Assembly: GCF_023721715.1 (NCBI RefSeq)
Contig: NZ_JAMDLG010000001.1
Span: forward strand, 623,889 to 687,888
Source: Parasegetibacter sp. NRK P23
Lineage (GTDB): Bacteria > Bacteroidota > Bacteroidia > Chitinophagales > Chitinophagaceae
Direction: 5' to 3'
DNA length: 64,000 bases
Positions 10,201 through 18,197 of the stretch are shown here, one piece after another; the stretch's first letter is position 1; each line of letters opens with the position of its first letter. The notes under the pieces are model-generated. The model was not told the DNA's origin. It saw only the letters and a program-made list of their open reading frames with translations, and made no database searches. Position numbers and translations under genes: made by a program.

Positions 10201-10504
10201 CGGGTGACAACGTGGCATCTACAGTCGTTCTGCCGTTAACGGGTATTTCGCGGGTGGCGAATCCCACGTAGCTGAATACAAGTACCGCATTGGATGCAGG
10301 AACACTGATACTGTAGGTGCCATCAGCGCCACTGCTTGCGTTAGCCTGCCCACCTTTCACCTGAATGGTTACGCCCTGAAGCGCATTACCCTGTGCATCG
10401 GTGGTTTTTCCACGAACCTGTGTCGTTTGCGACCAGGTTGGCAAATAAAATAGGAAACATAGGAGCGCAGTTAATACGCTACATTGCAATCGAGAGGAGT
10501 TCAT
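7220..10504 (-). CDS. SusC/RagA-family TonB-linked outer-membrane receptor
   Basis: A 1094-residue TonB-dependent importer. In order: signal peptide ending at LPTWSQ, carboxypeptidase-like domain (QVRGKTTDAQGNALQGVTI onward, about 30-105), plug domain with the hallmark ATAIYGSRGANGVVLITT (about 215-232), and a 22-strand barrel to the C-terminal FGVRLGL. The ATG at 10504 is preferred to the one at 10537 because it starts the signal peptide. It heads the SusC/SusD unit and is divergent from the kelch-LytS-LytTR operon. A TGAATTTG sequence (minus strand, 10536-10529) is a weak -7 candidate giving a short leader. Confidence 0.95.
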   Translation of the reverse strand: MNSSRLQCSVLTALLCFLFYLPTWSQTTQVRGKTTDAQGNALQGVTIQVKGGQANASSGADGTYSISVPASNAVLVFSYVGFATREIPVNGRTTVDATLSPADNSLEDVVVIGYGTQKKSDVTGAVTKITAKTLEERPVTNALQALQGKAAGMNVATNIKPGETPIVRIRGTRSQSASNEPLYVVDGIPIVAALGVTSFSINDINPNDIASVEILKDASATAIYGSRGANGVVLITTKRGSKGRVTVNYNATVSVDSYKALTDWMDGGQWIDRWREALINGRAYQDVPGNANSNLNVPPMSWYPDPALDRQKMTGITSDPRALESVMMGYEWEDQIGGTVRMRPTTAEEQAMGWPAMVPVYNSANIRNFDWIGAVTRPGITQNHQIALSTGSETSKLYISLGYNNQLGVQKDQDFERFNLNMNGDITANKWLTMGVSILGSLSKQNFGITTNSGNTGSKDLYSRAIDQFPYALPYDENGLFVRNPGGNLSLWNPIIDIDQSINERRASAIMANSYMEVKFTPWLKYRVNFGAQVRNFRSGSWTGPEATSHLTARPNTASHNREENFSWVVENLLYFDKSFGTDHRLGATLLQSTQKSRRENIGANISNSTSPLSLWYDLASNTVGRPDGYGSGFTENTLASYMARVNYTLMDKYLITATGRYDGSSVLAPGNKWDFFPSFAVAWKMQEEGFLRNVSWITELKPRLGYGVTGNSSVNPYTTTGPLSRNPYVFGGTAATGYLPQLVQNPQLAWEQTAQWNAGIDFSLLNNRLSGSFEVYKANTTGLIMNKSLNPVSGYVEKLENVGATQNKGFEVTLSSVNVDKRDFKWSMDVNFAVNDEQWVELMNGKVDMLAQRWFIGQPIQVFFHYENDGIWQNTAKDLEEMAKFNANAHRFYPGTIKVKDQNGDYKINAEDYVIRGSARPKWTGGITNTFTYKNWSLSSFIYARVGQMYFGGFPNLNGGANPNGRVENDVWSWNNPNGRWPMPISGAQVENFTPAMQYNDGTFYVVRNISLTYDLPKQLLRRASINGLQLNFQVLNPFIFGGDIVKMGLNPDDETNWSSQSQPNSNNTAPLGGTNNNTILPQSVVFGVRLGL

Positions 10505-10700
10505 ATGGCAAATGTTAGGTTGAAGAATCAAATTCAATTTATTTAAAGCCTTGTTAAAAATCGTCCTGTGCTATCCTGTTATTCAACGCGGATCAGGGGT
10601 TGCGTAAAATTCATTCGTCTATACAATCTGTGCTTTGGTCGCCTATAACACTTTCTCTTTCCTGCGCGCCTTTAGTTTCGGGGCAAAACATAAATCGCGT
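10505..10700. promoter_or_regulatory. Divergent promoter region between susC and kelch operon
   Basis: This 196-base gap must hold promoters for both directions. On the plus strand TAGTTTCG (10673-10680) matches seven of eight positions of the Bacteroidota -7 element TAnnTTTG and would place the start of transcription about 16 bases before the kelch gene. On the minus strand TGAATTTG (10536-10529) also matches seven of eight. No clear -33 element at normal spacing was found for either, and no convincing operator palindrome. Confidence 0.35.
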
Positions 10701-11705
10701 ATGAACAGGTTCTTTATTGTACTGGCAATGGGCATTGCACTCACCGCCGGCTCCTGTACCAAAACTGAAAGTGATGACGACGACACCATCGGCAACTGGG
10801 TGCGCCGGTCCGATTTTGAAGGCGTGGGCAGAAGTGAAGCCATTTCCGTTACAACAGGTGATGATCGTGTATTTGTAGGACTGGGCTATGATGGTGTGAA
10901 CAGGCTCACGGATCTTTGGGAATATGATGCGGAGCGGAATTTCTGGACAAAGAAAAAAGCATTTCCGGGAACAGCAAGAAACTCCGCGGTAGCTTTCAGC
11001 GTAAACAATAAAGTATATGTAGGACTGGGCTACGATGGCGTGAACTACCTGAAAGATTTTTGGGAATACGATCCTTCAACAGACGACTGGACACAACTCG
11101 CTGACTTCGATGGTTCCGCACGTTACGGCGCCACCGCCTTCTCCATCGGCACCACCGGTTATGTATGCTGTGGCTACGATGGCAACTTCCTTAAAGATTT
11201 CTGGGCCTTCGATGGCGGCACCAAAACATGGACACAAAAAATAAGTCCGGGCGGCACTAAACGAAACGAACCCGTTTCCTTTGTAATCGGCCAGAAAGCC
11301 TATCTCGTTTCCGGCACCAACAACGGTTCCAATGTGAACGATGCCTGGGTGTACGATGCTACTACCGATGCCTGGACCGAAATCAGAAAAATCAGTAATG
11401 TAAGCGACGAAGATTATGATGACGACTACAACATTGTACGCAGTAACGCCGTAGCTTTCGCACTTGGCGGAAAAGGATACATCACCACAGGCATCAACGG
11501 GTCTTATGTAAGCACCACCTGGGAATATGATCCCACTACTGATTTGTGGACCCTGAAAACATCATTCGAAGGAACGGCACGCGAAGGCGCCGTGGGTTTC
11601 ACCAGCAAAGGCAGGGCATTCGTAGCCATAGGAAGGAGCGCCAGCTACCGTTTCGACGACTGCCGCGAGTTCCTGCCCTTTGCCGAATATGAAGAGAATG
11701 ACTAA
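10701..11705 (+). CDS. Kelch-repeat lipoprotein
   Basis: A 334-residue lipoprotein with lipobox AGSC (Cys19) followed by an acidic linker (ESDDDD). At least five to six kelch repeats follow, each with the pattern VGLGYDG...LKDFWEYDPSTDDWTQ; these form a beta-propeller. The start at 10701 directly begins the signal peptide; an upstream ATG at 10635 would add 22 unlikely residues. It ends 9 bases before a LytS-type histidine kinase gene and is probably co-transcribed with the kinase and its LytTR partner. It may be a surface or periplasmic binding protein whose state is read by the kinase, but that is inference. Confidence 0.85.
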   Translation: MNRFFIVLAMGIALTAGSCTKTESDDDDTIGNWVRRSDFEGVGRSEAISVTTGDDRVFVGLGYDGVNRLTDLWEYDAERNFWTKKKAFPGTARNSAVAFSVNNKVYVGLGYDGVNYLKDFWEYDPSTDDWTQLADFDGSARYGATAFSIGTTGYVCCGYDGNFLKDFWAFDGGTKTWTQKISPGGTKRNEPVSFVIGQKAYLVSGTNNGSNVNDAWVYDATTDAWTEIRKISNVSDEDYDDDYNIVRSNAVAFALGGKGYITTGINGSYVSTTWEYDPTTDLWTLKTSFEGTAREGAVGFTSKGRAFVAIGRSASYRFDDCREFLPFAEYEEND

Positions 11706-11714
11706 CTTACCCGC

Positions 11715-12914
11715 ATGACGCCGCCCCCAAGAAAATGGTACCATAAAACAATCTTCCAGGTGATCCTTCATTGTATCGCCTGGATATTGTTTTTTTCCCT
11801 GCCCGCTATTCTCTCCATCAATGCCAGAGAAGGCAGGACCGGGTTCCCCATGGGGGGAAGGGGATTCCTTATTCAGAAAAGAATGGCTGGCGACAGTTTG
11901 CGTTTCTCGGAAGGGAACAGATGGATCATCACCGATTCTCTGCGTGAACGCCCTGATTTCCGTCGCGGTGGCCCTATGCCCATCAGCATCAGTATTCCTT
12001 CCATGCCCTCAATGCTCATCAACGGCGTGCAACTGGTGTCGAACATAGGGCTGGTGCTGCTTTTTTATTTCAACGCATACCTGCTGATCCCGCGATTCCT
12101 GTACAGGAGAAGGTACCTGTTTTATTTCAGCCTGATACTACTTGCGTTCCTGCTCACCAATTTCATTGTGCACCTTGCCATCTCTTATGAGTTCGGAGGC
12201 GATATGCCGTTGCGCGGACACATCGTATTCAACCTCTTTCCCTCCCTGCTTATCATCACAGCAAGTACACTTTACCGTTATATCAAAGACAAGATCAAAA
12301 ACGACCAGCTTCAGCAGGAAAAAGAGAACGAACAACTGAAAACGGAACTGTCGTTCCTCCGGTCGCAGATCAGTCCGCATTTTCTTTTTAACGTCATGAA
12401 CAGCGCGGTATCGCTGGCAAGAACCCGTTCAGACCAACTGGAAGAAACGCTGATCAAGATTTCGCAGTTGCTCCGTTATATGTTGTATGAATCAGAATTC
12501 GACAAAGAGAGTTTGCTGCGCGAAACTGAATACCTTGAAAATTATATTGAATTACAGAAACTCCGCTTCGGCGACCAGGTGAATATTTTTTTTCAGAAGA
12601 CACTGGAAGACGCGAACGCGCGCATTGAACCGATGCTGCTGATTCCCTTTGTAGAGAACGCGTTCAAACACGGGATCGGCAACCTTTCTTCCCCAAGAAT
12701 CAATATACACCTGCACGCCGGGAAGCAAACGCTTTATTTTGAAGTAAGAAACAAATTCGAACCGAATGAACCGCGGATCCACGATGCCAATTCCGGTATC
12801 GGGATACCGAACGTACAACGCAGGCTGCAATTGCTTTACCCCGGCAAGCACCAGTTGTTGCTGCGGCAGGAAGAAAACTGGTTCATCGCTGAACTAACCA
12901 TACATTTATCATGA
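11715..12914 (+). CDS. LytS/YehU-type sensor histidine kinase
   Basis: A 399-residue membrane kinase of the His_kinase (PF06580) class. Hydrophobic helices are seen at about residues 14-36, 100-124 and 133-158 plus one near 171-187; a loop of about 60 residues between the first two probably faces the periplasm. The phospho-acceptor is His222 in QISPHFLFN, followed by the N-box-like FVENAFKHGIGN and the GIGIPNVQRRLQLLY ATP-binding segment. Its stop overlaps the start of the response regulator by 4 bases (ATGA), showing translational coupling. It follows the kelch lipoprotein by 9 bases. Confidence 0.92.
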   Translation: MTPPPRKWYHKTIFQVILHCIAWILFFSLPAILSINAREGRTGFPMGGRGFLIQKRMAGDSLRFSEGNRWIITDSLRERPDFRRGGPMPISISIPSMPSMLINGVQLVSNIGLVLLFYFNAYLLIPRFLYRRRYLFYFSLILLAFLLTNFIVHLAISYEFGGDMPLRGHIVFNLFPSLLIITASTLYRYIKDKIKNDQLQQEKENEQLKTELSFLRSQISPHFLFNVMNSAVSLARTRSDQLEETLIKISQLLRYMLYESEFDKESLLRETEYLENYIELQKLRFGDQVNIFFQKTLEDANARIEPMLLIPFVENAFKHGIGNLSSPRINIHLHAGKQTLYFEVRNKFEPNEPRIHDANSGIGIPNVQRRLQLLYPGKHQLLLRQEENWFIAELTIHLS

Positions 12915-13618
12915 TCAGGTGCATAGCAGTTGACGACGAGAAACCGGCCATGGATTTACTGGCCGATAACATTGGAAGAGTGCCTTTCCTGCAACTGGTG
13001 GGCAAATGCCGCAATACCGCGGAAGCGTATGAATGCATGCGCAACGAACAGGTGGACCTGGTATTCCTGGACATCCAGATGCCCGGTATTACGGGTATGG
13101 ACTGGTTAAAAAGCCTACCCACCCTTCCCATGGTCATCTTAATTACCGCTTACGAGCAATATGCGGTGGAAGGCTTTGCAGTAGGCGTAACGGATTACCT
13201 GGTTAAGCCTGTGCCCTTCGACCGCTTTTTGAAAGCCTGCCACAAGGCGCATGAAATTTTCCTCCAAAAAAAAAATTCGATACCCCCTTTACCCAACCCC
13301 GTTTCCCGCGATTTTATGTTCGTTCATGTGGAATACCGTCAGGTGCGGGTGAACTTCTCCGATGTGGTGATGGTGGAAGGCATGAAAGATTATGTGAAAA
13401 TTCATTTGGATGGCCTGCGGCCCATTCTTACCCGAATGAGCATGAAAGCCATCGAAGAGAAACTTCCGGAAAGCATTTTCCAGCGGATACACAAATCCTA
13501 TATCGTATCCGTTCCACGGATACGCGAGATCAAAAAAGGGCTCGCGCTCATCGGCGAACACGAGGTGCCGGTGAGCGATCATTACAAAGAAAAACTGGAA
13601 GAACGGCTGGGCTTGTAA
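12911..13618 (+). CDS. LytTR-family response regulator
   Basis: A 235-residue regulator. The receiver domain (1-120) has the acidic pair DD at 8-9, the phospho-acceptor Asp54 in VFLDIQMPG and the conserved Lys99 in YLVKP. The LytTR DNA-binding domain (about 132-233) carries the usual FVHVEYRQVRVNFSDVVMVEG start and FQRIHKSYIV. It is coupled by a 4-base overlap to the kinase gene. It ends 3 bases before the convergent DUF937-like gene. Target genes are unknown; the adjacent divergent susC is one candidate. Confidence 0.93.
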   Translation: MIRCIAVDDEKPAMDLLADNIGRVPFLQLVGKCRNTAEAYECMRNEQVDLVFLDIQMPGITGMDWLKSLPTLPMVILITAYEQYAVEGFAVGVTDYLVKPVPFDRFLKACHKAHEIFLQKKNSIPPLPNPVSRDFMFVHVEYRQVRVNFSDVVMVEGMKDYVKIHLDGLRPILTRMSMKAIEEKLPESIFQRIHKSYIVSVPRIREIKKGLALIGEHEVPVSDHYKEKLEERLGL

Positions 13619-13621
13619 AGA

Positions 13622-14182
13622 TTAGCTCCCGAACAGTCCTTTCAGCTTATCCATCATCCCGCCGCCGCCTTTGCCGGAGAATGCTGCTGTAAGGTCCTGG
13701 AGGTCCACATCACCGTCTCCGTCCTGGTCCAGTCCACCTTTAAACTTCCCGAGCAATCCCTGTACATCCAGTCCGGAGGTGCCGCCGTTGCTGAGGGAAT
13801 TGAATATCCCCTGCAGGTCGAAGGAGCCGTCGTTGGGATCGTTCGTTTTGTTGACGAGGTTCTTCAGCACATCGGGCACCAGTCCGTTGGCTACGGAACC
13901 CGCCTGCTGCTGGTTGAGTCCCAATTTGTCCATCAGGTTCTGCACCACATTCCCGGACACCTGCTGAACGGCCGGATTGTCCGGATTGATGTCCTGCTTT
14001 CCGCTGAACATGCCCAGCACCTGTTTGATGCCGCCCTGCGAAATCAGTTGTTGCAAACCGCCGGTGATGGAATCCCCGGCCACCGCCACGGCTTCCTCGT
14101 TCCTTTCATTGGGAACCGCCGGATTATTGATGATGGAGCCACCCGCGTGTTGTTTCACGAGGTTAAGAAGATTGTCAAGCAT
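13622..14182 (-). CDS. DUF937-like protein with a dockerin-like calcium loop
   Basis: A 186-residue soluble protein without signal peptide. The N-terminus (MLDNLLNLVKQHAG, then NNPAVPNE) is typical of Bacteroidota members of the DUF937 family, which form small helical repeats. Near the C-terminus lies an EF-hand or dockerin-type loop (DQDGDGDVDLQDL, about residues 150-162) in a glycine-rich tail. The start at 14182 is chosen over 14224 because the family begins with this segment. It is convergent with the LytTR gene and divergent from the VWA gene. The role is unknown. Confidence 0.7.
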   Translation of the reverse strand: MLDNLLNLVKQHAGGSIINNPAVPNERNEEAVAVAGDSITGGLQQLISQGGIKQVLGMFSGKQDINPDNPAVQQVSGNVVQNLMDKLGLNQQQAGSVANGLVPDVLKNLVNKTNDPNDGSFDLQGIFNSLSNGGTSGLDVQGLLGKFKGGLDQDGDGDVDLQDLTAAFSGKGGGGMMDKLKGLFGS

Positions 14183-14264
14183 ATCGATGGGTTTTAATGG
14201 TTCCCGAAAGGTACGCTTATTCACAACGCCCGCTGTATTATGTTAGCGTTTACGGTGAAAAAAC

Positions 14265-14304
14265 GGTACCCGGTGGCACCGCTATAGCGGTGCCACCGGG
14301 TACC
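14265..14304. repeat. Perfect 40-bp palindrome
   Basis: The two 20-base halves (14265-14284 and 14285-14304) are exact reverse complements with no spacer; each end is a GGTACC hexamer and the centre is GCTATAGC. It lies in the 188-base gap between the divergent DUF937-like and VWA genes, 66 bases upstream of the VWA start. It could extrude as a cruciform, end transcription, or be a copy of a short mobile or REP-like palindrome. A shorter hairpin at 50960-50984, followed by CTATAG, looks distantly similar. Confidence 0.95.
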
Positions 14305-14370
14305 CCGAACTTTCCTATATTTATGCTGTTATTATCCCGGCATCCTCATCCATTAAAGAAACAGCGGCGC

Positions 14371-15468
14371 ATGAAAGGATTTCAGTTCACCAAGTTCACG
14401 CCTTCCGAAGACGGCAATACACCATTCGACAAACTCATGGATCTCTTCATGGAACTCCTCACTTACACCAACGGCGATGTAAGTGAAGCACTCCAGTGGA
14501 TGACCCAGCTCGACCAGCAATACCAGCTCACCAGCCAGGAATATGGCCTGGGAGATTTTATTGACGACCTCAAGGACCGCGGCTATATCACTGAAGATCA
14601 ATCTTCTGGCACGATAAAGATCACGCCTAAAACGGAACAGTCGATCCGGAAAAGATCCCTGGAGGAAATATTCGGGAAACTGAAAAAAACGAAGAGCGGC
14701 GACCACCGCACCTTCAGACCCGGACAAGGCGATGAGATCAACCCCGAGACCCGTCCCTACCAGTTCGGCGATACCCTCGAACAGATCGATTTCACCAATT
14801 CCATCCGCAACGCGCAGATCAACCACGGCATCGAATCGTTCCAGATGCGGGAAGACGATCTTTCTATCCGGGAAACGGATTTCAAATCCCAGACCTCCAC
14901 GGTGCTGATGATCGATATTTCACATTCCATGATCCTGTACGGCGAGGACCGCATCACGCCCGCCAAGAAAGTGGCCATGGCACTGAGCGAACTGATCACC
15001 ACCAAATACCCCAAGGATACCCTTGACATCGTGGTTTTCGGTAACGACGCGTGGCCGGTAGCCATTAAGGACCTTCCCTACCTGGAAGTGGGGCCATACC
15101 ATACGAATACAGTCGCCGGGCTGGAACTGGCCATGGACCTGCTCCGCAGAAGGAGGAACCCCAACAAGCAGATCTTTATGATCACCGACGGGAAACCCAC
15201 CTGTCTGAAACAAGGGAAAAGGTATTACAAAAACAGCTTTGGCCTCGACAGAAAGATCACCAACCGGTGCATCAACCTGGCCGCTCAATGCAAAAAACTT
15301 AAGATACCGATCACCACGTTCATGATCGCATCTGACCCCTATTTGCAGCGGTTCGTACAGGAATTCACGGAAACCAACAACGGGAAAGCCTTTTTCGCTT
15401 CCCTCGATCGCCTCGGCGCATTCATTTTCAGGGACTTCGAGAACGGCAAACGCAAAACAGTTTACTGA
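14371..15468 (+). CDS. VWA-domain protein (CoxE/BchD-like)
   Basis: A 365-residue cytoplasmic protein. The first 180 residues are helical and charged; from about residue 184 a von Willebrand A domain starts with the metal-site motif DISHSM (DxSxS) and continues through a conserved Thr-containing strand and MITDG. It precedes, by 83 bases on the same strand, an AAA+ ATPase of the ChlI/MoxR type. VWA and MoxR-type ATPases commonly pair as a chaperone that inserts cofactors or remodels partners. The start at 14371 is chosen over an upstream ATG because the earlier stretch spans the palindrome at 14265. Confidence 0.85.
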   Translation: MKGFQFTKFTPSEDGNTPFDKLMDLFMELLTYTNGDVSEALQWMTQLDQQYQLTSQEYGLGDFIDDLKDRGYITEDQSSGTIKITPKTEQSIRKRSLEEIFGKLKKTKSGDHRTFRPGQGDEINPETRPYQFGDTLEQIDFTNSIRNAQINHGIESFQMREDDLSIRETDFKSQTSTVLMIDISHSMILYGEDRITPAKKVAMALSELITTKYPKDTLDIVVFGNDAWPVAIKDLPYLEVGPYHTNTVAGLELAMDLLRRRRNPNKQIFMITDGKPTCLKQGKRYYKNSFGLDRKITNRCINLAAQCKKLKIPITTFMIASDPYLQRFVQEFTETNNGKAFFASLDRLGAFIFRDFENGKRKTVY

Positions 15469-15551
15469 TCCATGAGCATTACCCAATGGCGGACGCATTA
15501 ATAATTTGCTTAATTTACTGCTGATAACCACAAAACAGCAGCGGAACAAAG

Positions 15552-17084
15552 ATGAATATGAAGGAACTACTGACCATTTCGACCTTAGGAGAACTGAAGA
15601 CCTCCGGCTACAAACCCCGGAACGTAAAAACCGAACTCAGGGAAAACCTCATCAAAAAACTTCAAAAGAAAGAACCCACTTTCACGGGTATTCTCGGCTA
15701 CGAGGAAACCGTGATCCCCGATACAGAAAGGGCGCTGTTAAGTCGCCACAATATCCTCTTCCTCGGTTTACGCGGACAGGCTAAAACAAGAATGGCCAGA
15801 CAAATGACCGACCTGCTGGACGAATACATTCCCGTGATCGCCGGCTCCGAAATCAACGACGATCCCTTCTACCCCATTTCTCAGTACGCCAGGGACCTGC
15901 TCGCCGAACAGGGCGACAATACCCCCATTCACTGGCTGCACCGCTCCGAAAGGTATGGCGAGAAACTCGCTACCCCCGATGTAAGCGTCGCCGACCTCAT
16001 TGGTGATATAGACCCGATTAAAGCCGCCAACCTGCGCCTGAATTTCGCCGACGAACGCGTGATCCACTATGGCATCATCCCGCGCAGCAACCGCGGCATA
16101 TTCGTCATCAATGAGTTGCCCGATCTCCAGGCACGCATCCAGGTGGCCCTCTTCAACATTCTTCAGGAAGGCGATATACAAATCAGGGGATTCAAACTGA
16201 GAATGCCGCTGGACATCCTTTTCGTGTTCACGGCCAACCCTGAAGACTATACCAATCGTGGTTCCATCGTTACACCGCTGAAAGACAGGATTGAGAGCCA
16301 GATTCTGACGCATTACCCTAAATCACTGGAAACCTCGCTGGCCATTACTGAGCAGGAAGCCAATATCCTGCCCGAACAGGAGAAGAAAATCAAGACCAGC
16401 GATCTCATCAAACGACTGATAGAACAAGTCGCCTTTGAAGCGCGCACTTCTGAATATGTTGATAAGAAAAGCGGTGTTTCCGCACGTCTCACCATCGCGG
16501 CCTTTGAAAACGCGGTGAGCGCCGCTGAAAGAAGATCGATTATTTACAAGGAGAAAAACACCCAGGTCTGGATCAGCGACCTGGCGGGCATCATCCCCTC
16601 CATCACCGGGAAGATAGAGTTGGTATATGAAGGCGAGCAGGAAGGTCCGTTGCAGGTAGCCTGGAACCTGCTTGAAAAAAGCATCCGTTCACAATTCGTA
16701 ATCTACTTCCCGAATCCCGACGCCCTCAAAAAAAGAGGCAGGGGCGGTCAGAAAGAAAAGGAAATTGAAAATCCTTATGCGCCGGTCACCCGCTGGTTCG
16801 ATCAGGGCAACCAGCTTGAAATACTCTTTAACCTAACGGATGCACAAAAAGTGCAGGAGCTATATAAAGTGGATGGCTTGTATGCACTGGTGAAAAAGCA
16901 TTATCCGCAAGCGAATGAGCAGGAAGCCGCATTGCTGATGGAATTTGTGCTGCACGGGCTGGCGGCGTACTCGCTGATCAGTAAAAAAGTAATGGAAGGT
17001 GGTATTTCCTTCAAGGACCTGATCGGCTCCATGATGAACCTGGGGCTTTCGCAGGAAGATGATTTCGGGGAAGAGGATATTTAA
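15552..17084 (+). CDS. AAA+ ATPase, magnesium-chelatase ChlI/MoxR-like
   Basis: A 510-residue ATPase. Walker A is GLRGQAKT (about residues 74-81), Walker B-like FVINELPDL is near 187-195, and FVFTANPEDYTNRG contains sensor 1. The helical lid follows and residues 350-510 form a family-specific C-terminal region. It resembles the BchI/ChlI subunit but no bacteriochlorophyll genes are nearby, so the chelatase name should not be taken as function. It lies 83 bases after the VWA gene and the two probably form one complex. A bidirectional hairpin follows at 17109-17136. Confidence 0.87.
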   Translation: MNMKELLTISTLGELKTSGYKPRNVKTELRENLIKKLQKKEPTFTGILGYEETVIPDTERALLSRHNILFLGLRGQAKTRMARQMTDLLDEYIPVIAGSEINDDPFYPISQYARDLLAEQGDNTPIHWLHRSERYGEKLATPDVSVADLIGDIDPIKAANLRLNFADERVIHYGIIPRSNRGIFVINELPDLQARIQVALFNILQEGDIQIRGFKLRMPLDILFVFTANPEDYTNRGSIVTPLKDRIESQILTHYPKSLETSLAITEQEANILPEQEKKIKTSDLIKRLIEQVAFEARTSEYVDKKSGVSARLTIAAFENAVSAAERRSIIYKEKNTQVWISDLAGIIPSITGKIELVYEGEQEGPLQVAWNLLEKSIRSQFVIYFPNPDALKKRGRGGQKEKEIENPYAPVTRWFDQGNQLEILFNLTDAQKVQELYKVDGLYALVKKHYPQANEQEAALLMEFVLHGLAAYSLISKKVMEGGISFKDLIGSMMNLGLSQEDDFGEEDI

Positions 17085-17108
17085 TGAAATGAATATAGAA
17101 TAGTATCG

Positions 17109-17136
17109 AAATGGCTTCGGGTAACCGGAGCCATTT
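17109..17136. terminator. Bidirectional intrinsic terminator
   Basis: A 12-bp stem (17109-17120 with 17125-17136, one G-U pair) closes a GTAA tetraloop, with A-rich and T-rich flanks on both sides. It sits between the convergent ATPase gene and murB, touching the murB stop codon, and can serve both transcripts. Confidence 0.88.
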
Positions 17137-18158
17137 TATTTCCAGATATTCACTTCTCTTTCCAACGTCACTCCGAATTTCTCCTGTACACTTTTCAGGA
17201 TTTCCGAACTCAGTTCATACACTTCTTCTCCCGTCGCATTGCCATAATTCACCAATACCAATGCCTGCTTTTCATGGCAACCGGCATCACCTTTCCGGTA
17301 GCCTTTCCAGCCACATTGTTCTATCAGCCAGCCGGCAGCGAGTTTCACCTGCCCCGCGCCTGCGGGATAAGCGGGAATGGCAGGATACAATACTTTCAGC
17401 GCATCAAACTGCTGTTGGTCAACGACAGGATTTTTGAAGAAAGAACCGGCGTTTCCGATCTGTTTCGGATCGGGCAGTTTAGAAGAACGGATGCGGATCA
17501 CCGCGTTGCTTACCGCCCTTATTGAAAGATCCTGAACACCCATCGCTTCCAGCTCCTGCGCGATAGCGCCATAAGAAATATTGAAGGCATGTTTACGAGT
17601 AAGCCTGAACGTTACATTCGTAATGCAGAACTGGTTTTTGAATACTGTTTTGAACACACTTTCCCGGTAGCCAAAAGCGCAATCTTTCAGCCCCAATACC
17701 ACGGATTTTTTTTCTGAAAGATGAAAGGCTTCCAGTTCATGAAAAACGTCTTTTATTTCCACCCCGTAAGCACCGATGTTCTGCATGGGCGCCGCGCCTA
17801 CCTGTCCGGGAATAAGTGACAAATTCTCGATTCCCCCGAGGCCATTTTCTATACAGAACAACACGAAGTTGTGCCAGTTCTCGCCTGCTCCTGCCCGCAC
17901 AAACACTTCATCTCCTGCTTCGCGCACGATTTCGATGCCTGGAATATCATTCTTCAATACCCAGGCATCCGGATCTTTCGTGAAGAGTATATTACTTCCA
18001 CCACCCAACAACAGCAGCGGCTTCGTAAGGCCCTGCACCCTTCTTTCCAACAGTTCACCCAGTTCATCCAGGGAACGAAACCGGGCGAAATAACGGGCGT
18101 TAACGGCGATACCGAAAGTATTGAACGGGCGAAGCGGGAAATTTTCCTGAATTTGCAT
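17136..18158 (-). CDS. murB: UDP-N-acetylmuramate dehydrogenase MurB
   Basis: A 340-residue flavoenzyme that reduces UDP-GlcNAc-enolpyruvate to UDP-MurNAc in peptidoglycan synthesis. The N-terminal FAD-binding part has LRPFNTFG and LLLGGGSNILF (about 48-58); GAGENWHNFV and SLIPGQVGAAPMQNIGAYG (about 119-137) are family signatures, and GNAGSFFKNPVV holds the catalytic Ser near 240. The C-terminus has CGWKGYRKGDAG and HEKQALVLVN, as in the Escherichia coli type I enzyme. It is divergent from the NAD(P)-binding protein at 18198, with 39 bases between starts. Confidence 0.97.
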   Translation of the reverse strand: MQIQENFPLRPFNTFGIAVNARYFARFRSLDELGELLERRVQGLTKPLLLLGGGSNILFTKDPDAWVLKNDIPGIEIVREAGDEVFVRAGAGENWHNFVLFCIENGLGGIENLSLIPGQVGAAPMQNIGAYGVEIKDVFHELEAFHLSEKKSVVLGLKDCAFGYRESVFKTVFKNQFCITNVTFRLTRKHAFNISYGAIAQELEAMGVQDLSIRAVSNAVIRIRSSKLPDPKQIGNAGSFFKNPVVDQQQFDALKVLYPAIPAYPAGAGQVKLAAGWLIEQCGWKGYRKGDAGCHEKQALVLVNYGNATGEEVYELSSEILKSVQEKFGVTLEREVNIWK

Positions 18159-18197
18159 GAGAAATCTGAATTAGCGCAAAATAAAGGAATAATCACC

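Noticed and set aside
15552-17084. Magnesium chelatase role for the ChlI-like ATPase
   Set aside because: No BchH or BchD-type large subunit or tetrapyrrole genes are nearby; the similarity reflects the shared AAA+ clade.
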